Below, piece by piece: positions 25,643-34,642 of a stretch of DNA of 64,000 nt; the first letter of the stretch is position 1, and every line of letters begins with the position of its first letter. The position numbers were made by a program, and so were the translations under genes. The stretch is from VFJZ01 sp046598415 (GTDB taxonomy: Bacteria; Actinomycetota; Thermoleophilia; Gaiellales; F1-60-MAGs149). The stretch lies in NCBI GenBank assembly GCA_046598415.1, contig JBKJIG010000017.1, positions 1 through 64,000 on the forward strand, read 5' to 3'. The notes beneath the pieces are model-generated. The model searched no databases. It saw nothing but the letters and a program-made list of their open reading frames with translations, and was not told the origin of the DNA.

Positions 25643-26962
25643 GTGCGGCGCTATCACGTCACCACGTACGGCTGCCAGATGAACGCGCACGACTCGGAGC
25701 GCATCAAGGGCCTCCTCGAGTCGTCCGGCCTCGGAGAGGCGCCGACCGCCGCTGAGGCCGACGTGCTGGTGTTCAACACCTGCACGATCCGCGAGAAGGC
25801 CGACGGGCGCTTCCTGCAGCACCTCATGAACGCGCGCGCCGCAAAGCAGCGCGACCCGGGCAAGCAGATCATCGTCGGCGGCTGCTGGTCCGAGTCGATG
25901 AAGGACGAGCTGTTCGAGGAGTACCCGTTCGTCGACTTCGCGTTCGGTCCCGGCGCGATCGCCCGGCTCGGCGACTACGTCGGTGCCGGCGGCTCGCTGC
26001 CGCGCGGCCACTTCTCGACCTTCGACGAGTTCGCCGGCGATCTGCCGATGCGGCGCGAACGGCAGCACCAGGCGTGGCTGCAGATCTCGATGGGCTGCAA
26101 CTCGGTGTGCTCGTACTGCGTCGTGCCGAGCGTCCGCGGCCGGGAGAAGTCGCGGCCGTGGCAGGACCTGATCGGCGAGGCGCACCGGCTCGCGGCGGAC
26201 GGCGTGCGCGAGCTGACGCTGCTCGGTCAGAACGTCAACTCCTACGGGCGTGACCTGCCGGTGGGCGACCGGATGACGTTCGCCGAGCTGATCCGCGAGC
26301 TCGACCGGATCGATGGCCTGGAGCGCGTCCGCTACACGTCGCCGCACCCCAAGGATATGCGCGCCGACGTGATCGCCGCCCTGGCCGGGTGCCGCGTGGC
26401 GTGCGAGCACATGCACCTGCCACTGCAGTCGGGCTCCTCGCAGATCCTCAAGCGCATGCGCCGCACGTACGACCGTGACCGCTACCTGGCGCTGGTCGAG
26501 CGCATCCGCGACGCGATCCCGGACATCGCGCTCACGACGGACGTGATCGTCGGCTTCCCGGGCGAGACCGAGGCCGACTTCGCCGAGACGATCGAGGTGT
26601 ACGACGCGGTCGGCTTCGACCACGCGTTCACGTTCATCTACTCGCCGCGGACGGGCACCGAGGCCGCCGTCATGGACGACCAGGTGCCGGAGGAGGTCAA
26701 GCGCGAGCGCATCGAGCGGCTCGTCGAGCGCGTGCAGCACCATGCCCGGCGCCGCAACGAGGCGCTCGTCGGCACCCGCCAGGAGGTGCTGGTCGAGGGC
26801 ACGAGCCGCACCGACTCCGAGCTCGGGCGCGGCCGCTCGCGCGGCAACAAGACGGTGCTGTTCACACCGCCGGCGCCCGAGGGCGCGCTGGTGCAGGTGC
26901 GGATCGACTCCGCCACGTCGCAGACCTTGCGCGGCACCGCGCAGGTCGCCGTCCCGGCGTGA
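25643..26962 (+). CDS. miaB: tRNA-2-methylthio-N6-dimethylallyladenosine synthase MiaB
   Basis: A 439-residue methylthiotransferase. The N-terminal UPF0004 domain has its three cluster cysteines at 11, 47 and 81. The radical-SAM motif GCNSVCSYC gives Cys152, 156 and 159. A C-terminal TRAM domain (about 370-436) follows. MiaB adds the methylthio group to i6A37 in tRNAs reading UNN codons, after MiaA makes i6A37. miaA follows with a GTGA overlap, so the pathway is encoded as a unit. GTG start. Confidence 0.96.
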   Translation: MRRYHVTTYGCQMNAHDSERIKGLLESSGLGEAPTAAEADVLVFNTCTIREKADGRFLQHLMNARAAKQRDPGKQIIVGGCWSESMKDELFEEYPFVDFAFGPGAIARLGDYVGAGGSLPRGHFSTFDEFAGDLPMRRERQHQAWLQISMGCNSVCSYCVVPSVRGREKSRPWQDLIGEAHRLAADGVRELTLLGQNVNSYGRDLPVGDRMTFAELIRELDRIDGLERVRYTSPHPKDMRADVIAALAGCRVACEHMHLPLQSGSSQILKRMRRTYDRDRYLALVERIRDAIPDIALTTDVIVGFPGETEADFAETIEVYDAVGFDHAFTFIYSPRTGTEAAVMDDQVPEEVKRERIERLVERVQHHARRRNEALVGTRQEVLVEGTSRTDSELGRGRSRGNKTVLFTPPAPEGALVQVRIDSATSQTLRGTAQVAVPA

Positions 26963-27837
26963 AGGTGGTCGCGGTCTTCGGCGCGACCGGGGCGGGCAAG
27001 AGCGCCGTGGCGCTCGACCTGGCCGAGCGGCTCGACGGCGAGATCGTGTCGGCCGACGCGATGCAGCTCTACGCGGGCCTGCCCGTGCTCTCGAACCAGC
27101 CGTCCGCCGCCGACCGCGCCCGGGTGCCGCACCACCTGGTCGGCATCTGGCCGCTGACGACCGATGGCGACGTCGCCCGCTACGCCGCGGCCGCACACGC
27201 CGCCATCGACGACATCGTGGTGCGGGGCAGGGCGGCGATCGTGGTCGGCGGCACGGGCCTCTACCTGCGGGCGGCGCTGGCCGACCTGGAGCTGCCGCCA
27301 CCGCCGCCGGCCGGCCTGCGCGAGCGCATCGGCGGCGAGTACGACGCCGATCCGTCCGCCGCCTACGCCCGGCTCGAGGCCGCCGACCCCGCCGCGGCCG
27401 CACGCATCCACCGCAACGACCGTCGCCGCGTGGTGCGCGCACTGGAGCTGGCCGAGCTGGGCGAGTCGCTGCACCCCGGCGACACCGACCAGCTGTGGAC
27501 GGCGAGCTACCGCCACCCGAGCCGGGTCGTCGGCCTGCAGGTCGACCGGGCCGAGCTGCACCGGCGCATCGCGGCGCGCACCGAGGCCATGTTCGCGGCC
27601 GGCGTGGTGGACGAGGTGCGCGCCGCGGTGGCCCTGGGCGAACCGTCGGCCACGGCCGCCCGCGCCCTCGGCCTGGCCGAGATCCGCGAACAGATCGCCG
27701 GTGTGACTTCCGCCGAGGAGGCCTGCCGCCGCCTCATCGAGCGCACGCGCCAGTACGCTCGCCGGCAGGAGATCTGGATGCGCCGCATTCCCGGCATCGA
27801 GCTGCTCGATGCTGCCGCCGTGGCACACCTGGAATGA
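26959..27837 (+). CDS. miaA: tRNA dimethylallyltransferase MiaA
   Basis: A 292-residue enzyme that transfers the dimethylallyl group to A37 of tRNA. The P-loop FGATGAGKSAVA is near the N-terminus. DAMQLYAGLPVLSNQPS and HHLVGIWPLT follow, as does VVGGTGLYLRAAL. RNDRRRVVRALEL is the family-specific region. It is slightly short for MiaA, with a brief C-terminus (RTRQYARRQEIWMRR). The start overlaps miaB and the stop overlaps the EamA gene (ATGA). Confidence 0.96.
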   Translation: MKVVAVFGATGAGKSAVALDLAERLDGEIVSADAMQLYAGLPVLSNQPSAADRARVPHHLVGIWPLTTDGDVARYAAAAHAAIDDIVVRGRAAIVVGGTGLYLRAALADLELPPPPPAGLRERIGGEYDADPSAAYARLEAADPAAAARIHRNDRRRVVRALELAELGESLHPGDTDQLWTASYRHPSRVVGLQVDRAELHRRIAARTEAMFAAGVVDEVRAAVALGEPSATAARALGLAEIREQIAGVTSAEEACRRLIERTRQYARRQEIWMRRIPGIELLDAAAVAHLE

Positions 27838-28727
27838 TTCCCCCGGTGCGCCCCGATCGCCTCGGCATCGTGCTCGTGCTCGCGTCCTCGGCGGCGTTCG
27901 GTGCCAACGCCATCTTCGCGAAGCTGTCGTATCACCAGGGGGCCACGGTGGGCGAGTTCCTGTCGATCCGCTTCACCATCGCGGCGGCCGTGTTCTGGAT
28001 CTTCCTCCGGCCCCGCGTGACGCGATCCGAGGTGCTGCCCGGCCTGCTGCTGGGCCTCGCGTACTGCGGCCAGGCGAGCTTCTACTTCTGGGCGGTGTCC
28101 ATCCAGGACGCCTCCGTCACGTCCGTCTTCCAGGCCGTGACGCCGCCGATCGTCGCCGTCGCGGCCGTGCTGCTGGGCCGCGAACGGGCGTCGGCCCGCG
28201 TCTTCGTCGCGATCGGCGTCGCGGGCGTCGGCATGGTGCTGGTCGGGCTTACCGGCGGCGCCTCCAGCGGCCACGTGGTGCCGCTCGGCGCGTTGCTCGC
28301 GATCGCCTCCTCGGCCTGGTACGCGGGCTACCTGCTGGCCGGCGAGCGCATCGTCAAGAACATCCAGCCGCTGGTGCTGGGCTGCCTGATCACAACGGGC
28401 GGCGCGATCGGCTTCAGCGCGGGCAGCCTCGCGATCGGGCAGCTGCACTTCGACTTCGGCAGCCGGGCCTGGTTGTGGCTCGCGCTGTCGGCGCTCTTCT
28501 CGACGGTGTTCGCGGTGACGGCGATCATGGCCGGCATGGATCGCATCGGCCCGTCGCTGGCGGGGCTCCTGACGGCGTTCGAGACGCCATCCACCATCAT
28601 CTACGCCACCATCGTGTTCGGCGAGACGCTGTCGGCGTGGCAGTGGGTGGGGGCGGCGCTCGTGCTCGGGGCGGTGGTCGCGGTGCAGCTGCCGGGGCGG
28701 CGCGCCGCTACCGTTCCGGCCCGATGA
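27834..28727 (+). CDS. EamA/DMT-family transporter
   Basis: A 297-residue, ten-helix drug/metabolite transporter with two EamA repeats (about 12-145 and 155-290), each holding the hydrophobic signature of the family (for example GANAIFAKLSYHQG and FETPSTIIYATIVFGETLS). DMT proteins commonly export amino acids or metabolites. Its place between miaA and dapD, with ATGA overlaps on both sides, makes a link with the lysine/diaminopimelate pathway possible but unproven. The ATG at 27834 is fixed by the overlap; the frame runs further upstream inside miaA. Confidence 0.85.
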   Translation: MIPPVRPDRLGIVLVLASSAAFGANAIFAKLSYHQGATVGEFLSIRFTIAAAVFWIFLRPRVTRSEVLPGLLLGLAYCGQASFYFWAVSIQDASVTSVFQAVTPPIVAVAAVLLGRERASARVFVAIGVAGVGMVLVGLTGGASSGHVVPLGALLAIASSAWYAGYLLAGERIVKNIQPLVLGCLITTGGAIGFSAGSLAIGQLHFDFGSRAWLWLALSALFSTVFAVTAIMAGMDRIGPSLAGLLTAFETPSTIIYATIVFGETLSAWQWVGAALVLGAVVAVQLPGRRAATVPAR

Positions 28728-29533
28728 CGACGACGCGCGAGACCATCGAGGCGGCCTTCAACGGCGCCATTCCGGCAGCGGACGCCCGAGCCGCTGTGGA
28801 CGAGGCGATCGGCCTGCTCGACCGCGGCGAGGCACGCCTGGCCGACCACGGGCCCGACGGCTGGACCGTCAACGGCTGGCTGCAGCAGGCGATCCTCCTG
28901 CACTTCCGCCTCCAGCAGATGGAGGTGATCGAGCACGGGCCGTTCACCTACCACGACAAGATCCCGCTCAAGGGCATCGATGCGCTGCAGGGCGTGCGCG
29001 TCGTGCCGCCCGCGACGGTGCGCCGTGGCGCGTTCGTCGAGGCCGGCGCAGTGCTGATGCCGAGCTACGTCAACATCGGCGCCTACGTCGGCTCCGGCAC
29101 GATGATCGACACGTGGGCCACGGTCGGGTCGGGCGCCCAGGTGGGCCGCGACGTGCACGTGGCCGGCGGCGTCGGTATCGGCGGCGTCCTCGAGCCGCCC
29201 GGTGCGCGTCCCGTGATCATCGAGGACGGCGCCTTCCTCGGCTCCCGCTGCATCATCACGGAGGGCGTGCTCGTCGAGCGCGAGGCCGTGATCGGCCCGA
29301 ACGTGGCGCTGTCCGCGTCGGTGCCGGTGATCGATGTGACCGGCGCCGAGGCGGTCGAGTACCGCGGCCGCGTGCCGGCCCGCGCGATCGTCGTGCCCGG
29401 CACGCGCCCGAAGACCTTCCCCGCCGGCACCTACCAGCTGTCGTGCGCGCTCGTGATCGGGTACCGCACCGAGTCGACCGACCGAAAGACGTCGCTGAAC
29501 GCGGCGCTCCGCGACCATGGCATCGCCGTTTAG
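28724..29533 (+). CDS. dapD: Tetrahydrodipicolinate N-succinyltransferase DapD
   Basis: A 269-residue left-handed beta-helix acyltransferase. The N-terminal helices (1-100) contain WTVNGWLQQAILLHF and KIPLKGIDA. The hexapeptide-repeat core runs from about 105 to 230, with GTMIDTWATVGSGAQVG, and a short C-terminal domain follows. This is the E. coli-type DapD fold, in contrast to the longer actinobacterial type. It uses succinyl-CoA to make N-succinyl-2-amino-6-ketopimelate for diaminopimelate and lysine. dapE overlaps its last 17 bases. Confidence 0.93.
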   Translation: MTTTRETIEAAFNGAIPAADARAAVDEAIGLLDRGEARLADHGPDGWTVNGWLQQAILLHFRLQQMEVIEHGPFTYHDKIPLKGIDALQGVRVVPPATVRRGAFVEAGAVLMPSYVNIGAYVGSGTMIDTWATVGSGAQVGRDVHVAGGVGIGGVLEPPGARPVIIEDGAFLGSRCIITEGVLVEREAVIGPNVALSASVPVIDVTGAEAVEYRGRVPARAIVVPGTRPKTFPAGTYQLSCALVIGYRTESTDRKTSLNAALRDHGIAV

Positions 29534-30569
29534 CGGCCCGATCGCCGCCGTCTGCGAGGCGCTCGTCGCGACGCCCTCGGAGTACGGCGACGAGGAGCTG
29601 ATCGCCGGCCTCGTCGAGGAGCGCTGCTGCGAGCTCGGCGTCGTCCACGAGCGCCGCGGCAACGCGATCGTGGCGCGCACCGGCGGCCCTGGCCCGGCCA
29701 TGGCGCTGGTCGGGCACCTCGACACCGTCCCCAACTGGGACGGCGGCACGACCCGCATCGAGGGTGACTGCATCGTCGGTCGCGGCACCGCCGACATGAA
29801 GGGCGGCGTGGCCGTGATGCTGCGGCTGCTGGAGCGCTTCGCGGCCCACGCGCGGCCCGTCTCGTACGTCTTCTACGACCGTGAGGAGGGCCCGAACCAG
29901 CTGAACGGCATCCATGCGGTGCTCGCCGACCGGCGGCTGCTGGAGGAGCTCACCTTCGCCGTGGTGCTGGAGCCGACCTCGAACACCGTGCACGCCGGCG
30001 CGGTCGGGACGATGAACGCCGACGTCGTCTACCGCGGCCAGCTGGCACACAGCGCGCGGCCGTGGCAGGGTGTGAACGCAATCTATGAGGCGGCCGCCGC
30101 GCTGGGCCGGTTCGCCGCCCGCAAGGAGCAGCCGGTCGTCGTCGAGGGACTCCAGTTCCACGACACCATCACCGTCACGCTCGCGCACGGCGGCGCCACG
30201 CGCAACGTCGTGCCGGACGAGTTCCGGCTCGCCGTCAACGTGCGCGTCGCCCCGGGCCGCGAGCTGGCGACGGCCAGGACAGAGGTCGAGGCGCTGGCGG
30301 CGCCCGGCACCGTGGAGTGGCTCGACGAGTCGCCTGCCGCCCTACCCAATGTGACCGACTCGGCCGTGCGCGCGTTCATCGCCGCGACCGGGGTGGAGGT
30401 GCATCCCAAGCAGGCCTGGACCGACGTCGCCACGCTGCAGGCGGCGGGCATCCCAGCCCTCAACTATGGCCCCGGCGATGCGTCGCAGGCGCACCAGCGC
30501 GACGAGTGGGTCTCGATCGCCGCGCTCGAGCACTGCGAGCGGGTCCTGGCCGGATACCTGCTGCGCTGA
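29517..30569 (+). CDS. dapE: Succinyl-diaminopimelate desuccinylase DapE
   Basis: A 350-residue M20-family zinc hydrolase that removes succinate to give LL-diaminopimelate. Metal ligands are visible in ALVGHLDTVP (His, Asp), GRGTADMKGG (bridging Asp) and DREEGPNQL (Glu pair), with the last His near the end in DASQAHQRDEW. The lid domain lies at about 170-280. The sequence fits the actinobacterial DapE branch. The ATG at 29517 overlaps dapD by 17 bases, and the stop overlaps dapF (TGATG). Confidence 0.92.
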   Translation: MASPFSGPIAAVCEALVATPSEYGDEELIAGLVEERCCELGVVHERRGNAIVARTGGPGPAMALVGHLDTVPNWDGGTTRIEGDCIVGRGTADMKGGVAVMLRLLERFAAHARPVSYVFYDREEGPNQLNGIHAVLADRRLLEELTFAVVLEPTSNTVHAGAVGTMNADVVYRGQLAHSARPWQGVNAIYEAAAALGRFAARKEQPVVVEGLQFHDTITVTLAHGGATRNVVPDEFRLAVNVRVAPGRELATARTEVEALAAPGTVEWLDESPAALPNVTDSAVRAFIAATGVEVHPKQAWTDVATLQAAGIPALNYGPGDASQAHQRDEWVSIAALEHCERVLAGYLLR

Positions 30570-31312
30570 TGCGGGCGGAGCGCTGGCAGGGGGCCGGGAA
30601 CGTCTATCTCCTCGTCGCGGAGGTGCCGGCCGACGTGGCGCTGGCGTGCCGTGACCACGAGGCCGACGGCGTCCTCGTGCTGACGCCAGTGACGGGAGCG
30701 CACGTCGCGATGCGCATCATCAATCCGGACGGCTCCGAGCCCGAGGCGTGCGGCAACGGCACGCGCATGGTGGCGCGGTTCGTGGCCGAGCGCGATGGCC
30801 TCGAAGAAGTGCGGATCGCCACGCCGGCCGGCGTGCTCGAGACCGTCGTCCACGCCGACGGCACCGTCACGGCGCGCATGGCCGACGCCCGGCTGACGGA
30901 CGACGACCAGTACCGGCCCACCGGCGAACCGTTCCCGTACCCGCACCGGTTCGTCTCGGTCGGCAACCCGCACGCCGTGATCCAGGTCGACGACCCGGCG
31001 GCCTTCCCGCTTGCCCACCAGGGCCCGCTGCTCGAGCACCACGAGTGGTTTCCGCAGCGCGCCAACATCGAGATCTGGCGGCCACTCGCCGACGGCTCGG
31101 CCGAGATGCGCGTGTGGGAGCGCGGCGTCGGCGAGACGTCCGCGTGCGGCACCGGCGCTTGCGCCGTGGCGGTATCGGCCGTGCTCGACGGCCTCGCGCA
31201 CAGCCCGGTCACGGTGCACCTGCCGGGCGGATCGCTCGAGATCGCGATCGGACCCGAGCTCGAGATCCGCATGACGGGGCCGGCGGAGCGCATGGCGGTG
31301 CTGGACCTGTGA
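30569..31312 (+). CDS. dapF: Diaminopimelate epimerase DapF
   Basis: A 247-residue epimerase that converts LL- to meso-diaminopimelate. Both catalytic cysteines are present: Cys61 in EACGNGTR and Cys193 in SACGTGACA. NPHAVIQVDD is the conserved central segment. The protein is about 25-40 residues shorter than most DapF proteins. The N-terminus begins at MRAERWQGAGNVYLL, corresponding to the usual F.K..G.GND.. start with the expected N/D pattern weakened. The start is fixed by the TGATG overlap with dapE. Confidence 0.93.
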   Translation: MRAERWQGAGNVYLLVAEVPADVALACRDHEADGVLVLTPVTGAHVAMRIINPDGSEPEACGNGTRMVARFVAERDGLEEVRIATPAGVLETVVHADGTVTARMADARLTDDDQYRPTGEPFPYPHRFVSVGNPHAVIQVDDPAAFPLAHQGPLLEHHEWFPQRANIEIWRPLADGSAEMRVWERGVGETSACGTGACAVAVSAVLDGLAHSPVTVHLPGGSLEIAIGPELEIRMTGPAERMAVLDL

Positions 31313-32454
31313 GGTTCGCCCGCCGGCTGGAACCGGTACCGGAGTACCTGACGGCGCGGCTCAACCGGCTGATCGCCGAGCGCCGCGCGGCCGGCCGCGA
31401 CGTGATCTCGCTCGGCGTCGGCGACCCCGACCTGCCGCCCAGCGTGGCGGCGCGAGAGACGCTGGCGACCGCCGTGCGCCGCGACGACATGGCGCACTAT
31501 CCGACCAACCGGGGCCTGCCGCAGCTGCGTGAGGCCGTGGCGCGGTTCTACGACCGCCGCTTCGGCGTCACGCTCGATCCGGAGACCGAGATCGTCCCGC
31601 TGCTCGGGGCCAAGGAGGGCCTCGCGCACCTCGCGCTCGCCCAGCTCGACCCCGGCGATGTCGCGCTGGTGGCCGATCCCGGCTACCCGGTCTACGTGGG
31701 CGGCCCGCTGATCGCCGGCGCCGAGCCGTACTCGCTGCCGCTGCTGCGCGAGCGTGCCTTCCAGCCCGATCTGGACGCGGTACCCGCCTCGGTCCGCGAC
31801 CGCGCCAACCTGCTCATCCTCGGCTACCCCAACAATCCGACCGGGGCCGTGGTGGAGAACGACCTGTTCGAGCGCCTGATCGCCTACGGCGTGCCGGTCT
31901 GCCACGACAACGCCTACTCCGAGATCACGTTCGACGGTTACGTGGCGCCGAGCTTCCTGCAGACGCCCGGGGCGCGCGAGGCGGGCATCGAGCTGCTGTC
32001 GCTGTCGAAGGCCTTCAGCCTGCCGGGCTGGCGGATCGCCTTCGCGGTCGGCAACGCGGCGATGATCGGCAACCTCCTGCGCCTGAAGACGAACGTCGAC
32101 TCGGGCATGTTCACGGCCCTGCAGCATGCCGCGATCGCGCTGCTGGACTCCGATCCGGCGGAGCGCACGGCGCTGGCTGCGACCTACGGGCGCCGTCGCG
32201 ATCTGGTGTGCGGCGCACTCGCGGCGGCCGGGCTCGAGGTGACTCCACCGCGCGGCGGCATGTACGTCTGGCTGCCCGTTCCGGGCGGCGAGGGATCGAT
32301 GACGTTCTCGGAGCGCATCCTCGACGAGGGCGACGTGGTGATCTCGCCCGGCGTCGCGTACGGTCCGGCCGGCGAGGGGTTCGTGCGGCTCGCGCTGACC
32401 CAGCCGGAGCACCGGCTGATGGAGGCTGTCGGGCGTCTGATCCGCTGCCTGTAG
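31309..32454 (+). CDS. PLP aminotransferase, likely succinyl-diaminopimelate aminotransferase (DapC role)
   Basis: A 381-residue fold-type I aminotransferase. PLP-binding Lys234 is in LSLSKAFSLPGWR, and GYPNNPTG and DNAYSEITF (Tyr and Asp contacts) are present. By sequence it belongs to the aspartate/LL-DAP aminotransferase-like group, so DapL-type annotation would be tempting. Because dapD and dapE are in the same operon, the missing step is the succinylated one (DapC). A GTGA overlap with dapF fixes the GTG start at 31309. Substrate assignment is inference from context. Confidence 0.85.
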   Translation: MRFARRLEPVPEYLTARLNRLIAERRAAGRDVISLGVGDPDLPPSVAARETLATAVRRDDMAHYPTNRGLPQLREAVARFYDRRFGVTLDPETEIVPLLGAKEGLAHLALAQLDPGDVALVADPGYPVYVGGPLIAGAEPYSLPLLRERAFQPDLDAVPASVRDRANLLILGYPNNPTGAVVENDLFERLIAYGVPVCHDNAYSEITFDGYVAPSFLQTPGAREAGIELLSLSKAFSLPGWRIAFAVGNAAMIGNLLRLKTNVDSGMFTALQHAAIALLDSDPAERTALAATYGRRRDLVCGALAAAGLEVTPPRGGMYVWLPVPGGEGSMTFSERILDEGDVVISPGVAYGPAGEGFVRLALTQPEHRLMEAVGRLIRCL

Positions 32455-32465
32455 GCTTCGCGGAC

Positions 32466-33743
32466 TTGGGAGACTCGTTTCACACCATTCGCGACGCCGA
32501 GCCGGAACGGGCCGTGGTCATGGCCGTCTGGCCGTCCGGGTTCGATGGCGAGGCCGAGCTGGACGAGATGGACGAGCTGCTGCGCACCGCCGCGGTCGCG
32601 GGCGTCGGCCGCATCGTGCAGCGCCGGCTGAACCCGCACCCGCGGACGTACCTCGGCCCCGGCAAGCTGCAGGAGCTGCAGGCGCTCGCCCACCAGGTCG
32701 ACGCCGAGGTGGTCGTCTGCGACGACGAGCTGACGCCCGTTCAGCAGCGCGTGCTCGAGGACACGCTCGAGATGCGCATCGTCGACCGCACGGCGGTGAT
32801 CCTCGACATCTTCGCGGCCCACGCGCACACCGCCGAGGGCAAACTCCAGGTCGAGCTGGCGCAGCTCCAGTACAGCCTGCCGCGTATGCGCGGCCTCTGG
32901 AAGCACCTCGAGCGCCTCGGCGGCGGCGTCGGCACCCGCGGCCCGGGCGAGTCGCAGCTCGAGACCGACCGCCGGCTGGCGCGCACGCGCATCCAGTTGC
33001 TGAAGAAGCGCATCGCGCTCGCGTCGCAGCACCGCCGCACGGCCCGCAAGCGGCGCGAGGGCTCCGAGACGCCGTCCGTCTCGCTCGCCGGCTACACCAA
33101 CGTCGGCAAGTCGACGCTGCTGAACACGCTCACCGGCGCCGAGGTGTCGTCGGCCGACCGCCTGTTCGAGACGCTCGACCCGACCACGCGGGCCTACGTG
33201 TTCGGCGGCCGGGCGTACACGCTGACCGACACCGTCGGGTTCATCCGCAAGCTGCCCCACGGCCTCGTCGAGGCGTTCGCGTCGACGCTCGAGGAGACGA
33301 TCGCCGGCGACCTGATCATCCACGTCGCCGACGCGTCGGCGCCGGAGGAGGAGCGCCTCGCACAGCAGGCCGCCGTCGAGGAGGTGCTGGACGAGATCGG
33401 CGCGGGCGAGATCGCGCGGCTGCTGGTGCTGAACAAGACCGATCTGCTCGACCCGTTGGCGCGCCGGCGCCTGCAGAATGCCAATCCCGATGCCGTGCTG
33501 ACCGCTGCCCGCACCGGCGAGGGCCTCGAGGAGCTCGAGGCCAAGATCGCCGCGTTCTTCGCCAACCGCTTCGAGCCGATCGAGCTTCTGGTGCCGCACG
33601 GGCAGGGCAAGGAGCTGGCTGCGCTGTACGCGCTCGGCGCGCCGATCGAGCGCGAGGACACCGCCGAGGGCGTCGTGATCCGCGCGCACCTGCCCGAGGC
33701 GGAGGCGCGCCGGTTCGCGCGGTTCCGGACGGACGGTCAGTAG
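32466..33743 (+). CDS. hflX: Ribosome-associated GTPase HflX
   Basis: A 425-residue GTPase of the Obg-HflX group. The N-terminal HflX domain carries the glycine-rich loop GGGVGTRGPGESQLETDRR. The G1 motif GYTNVGKST is at residues 209-217, the G3 region is DTVGFIRKLPH, and G4 is NKTD. HflX splits stalled or heat-damaged ribosomes. No ATG fits; TTG at 32466 begins the recognisable N-terminus, 11 bases after the aminotransferase stop. The frame extends upstream only by overlapping that gene. Confidence 0.93.
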   Translation: MGDSFHTIRDAEPERAVVMAVWPSGFDGEAELDEMDELLRTAAVAGVGRIVQRRLNPHPRTYLGPGKLQELQALAHQVDAEVVVCDDELTPVQQRVLEDTLEMRIVDRTAVILDIFAAHAHTAEGKLQVELAQLQYSLPRMRGLWKHLERLGGGVGTRGPGESQLETDRRLARTRIQLLKKRIALASQHRRTARKRREGSETPSVSLAGYTNVGKSTLLNTLTGAEVSSADRLFETLDPTTRAYVFGGRAYTLTDTVGFIRKLPHGLVEAFASTLEETIAGDLIIHVADASAPEEERLAQQAAVEEVLDEIGAGEIARLLVLNKTDLLDPLARRRLQNANPDAVLTAARTGEGLEELEAKIAAFFANRFEPIELLVPHGQGKELAALYALGAPIEREDTAEGVVIRAHLPEAEARRFARFRTDGQ

Positions 33744-34177
33744 TGGACGTGCCGTTCCAGGTGCTGCATGCCGACGCACGGCTGCCGGCCGCGGCGCACG
33801 AGCACGACGCCGGGCTCGACCTGCGCAGCGTCGAGGCCTGCACGATCGAGCCGGGCGACCGGGCGCTGGTGGCGGTCGGCCTGGCGGTCGAGATCCCACC
33901 CGGGCACGCCGGCCTCGTGATCCCGCGCAGCGGCCTCGCCGCCCGGCACGGCATCACGATCCTGAACGCGCCCGGTCTGGTCGACGCGGGCTACCGCGGC
34001 GAGCTGATGGTGGCGCTCCTCAACACGGATCGCGCCGAGCCATTCGCGATCGAGGTGGGCGACCGCATCGCGCAGCTGGTGATCGTGGCCATCCCCGAGG
34101 TGCAGCCGGTGCGGGCCTCCGAGCTCTCGGGCAGCGCGCGCGGCGAGGGTGGGTTCGGCTCCACGGGACGCGGCTGA
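33743..34177 (+). CDS. dut: dUTP diphosphatase
   Basis: A 144-residue trimeric-type dUTPase with all five motifs: AGLDLRS, PRSGLAARHGI, NAPGLVDAGYRGE, GDRIAQLVI, and the C-terminal arm RGEGGFGSTG. It hydrolyses dUTP to dUMP, keeping uracil out of DNA and feeding dTMP synthesis. The GTG start shares one base with the hflX stop. Confidence 0.96.
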   Translation: MDVPFQVLHADARLPAAAHEHDAGLDLRSVEACTIEPGDRALVAVGLAVEIPPGHAGLVIPRSGLAARHGITILNAPGLVDAGYRGELMVALLNTDRAEPFAIEVGDRIAQLVIVAIPEVQPVRASELSGSARGEGGFGSTGRG

Positions 34178-34180
34178 GCC

Positions 34181-34636
34181 GTGCACCAGCAGCCGCGCAT
34201 CCGCGCCCAGGCGCTGATCGTCGTCGACCGGCGGGTGCTGCTGATCCGGCACGAGAAGGAGGGCCGCGCCTACTGGCTGCTGCCCGGCGGCGGTGTCGAG
34301 CCGGGGGAGACCATGGAGCGGGCGCTGCGGCGCGAGCTGCGCGAGGAGTGCGGGCTGCACGACGTCCAGGTGGGCGGCCCGGTCGCGATCGCCGAGTCGA
34401 TCGCGCCGGTGCACGAGCGCGGCGGCAAGCACATCGTCCACGTCATCTTCGCGTGCGAGGTGACGCCGGGCGCGCTGGCGCTGGTCTCCTCCTGCGACGA
34501 GGCGGTGCGCAACCACGCGCTGGTCGGGCAGCGGGAGGTCGGACAGATCGACCTGCGGCCGCCGATCCAGCGGTTCGTCGAGCGGTTCCAGCCGGGCGAC
34601 CCGTTCGTGGCGCTCGGCCACGCGTGGGTGTCCTAG
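34181..34636 (+). CDS. NUDIX hydrolase
   Basis: A 151-residue single-domain NUDIX protein. The NUDIX box is complete, running from GGGVEPGETMERAL through RRELREECGL (about residues 36-58), so Mg-dependent hydrolysis of a nucleoside diphosphate-linked compound is expected. The substrate is not evident. It follows dut by three bases, which would fit a role in nucleotide-pool cleaning. GTG start at 34181. It converges with the ZIP transporter gene six bases further on. Confidence 0.88.
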   Translation: MHQQPRIRAQALIVVDRRVLLIRHEKEGRAYWLLPGGGVEPGETMERALRRELREECGLHDVQVGGPVAIAESIAPVHERGGKHIVHVIFACEVTPGALALVSSCDEAVRNHALVGQREVGQIDLRPPIQRFVERFQPGDPFVALGHAWVS

Positions 34637-34642
34637 GAGCGG

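Noticed and set aside
24218..27442. Very long antisense open frame (over 1000 codons) opposite rny, MFS, miaB and miaA
   Set aside because: It is opposite well-recognised genes, has a low-complexity Arg/Ala/Asp-rich composition and no motif. Long empty antisense frames are expected at this GC content.
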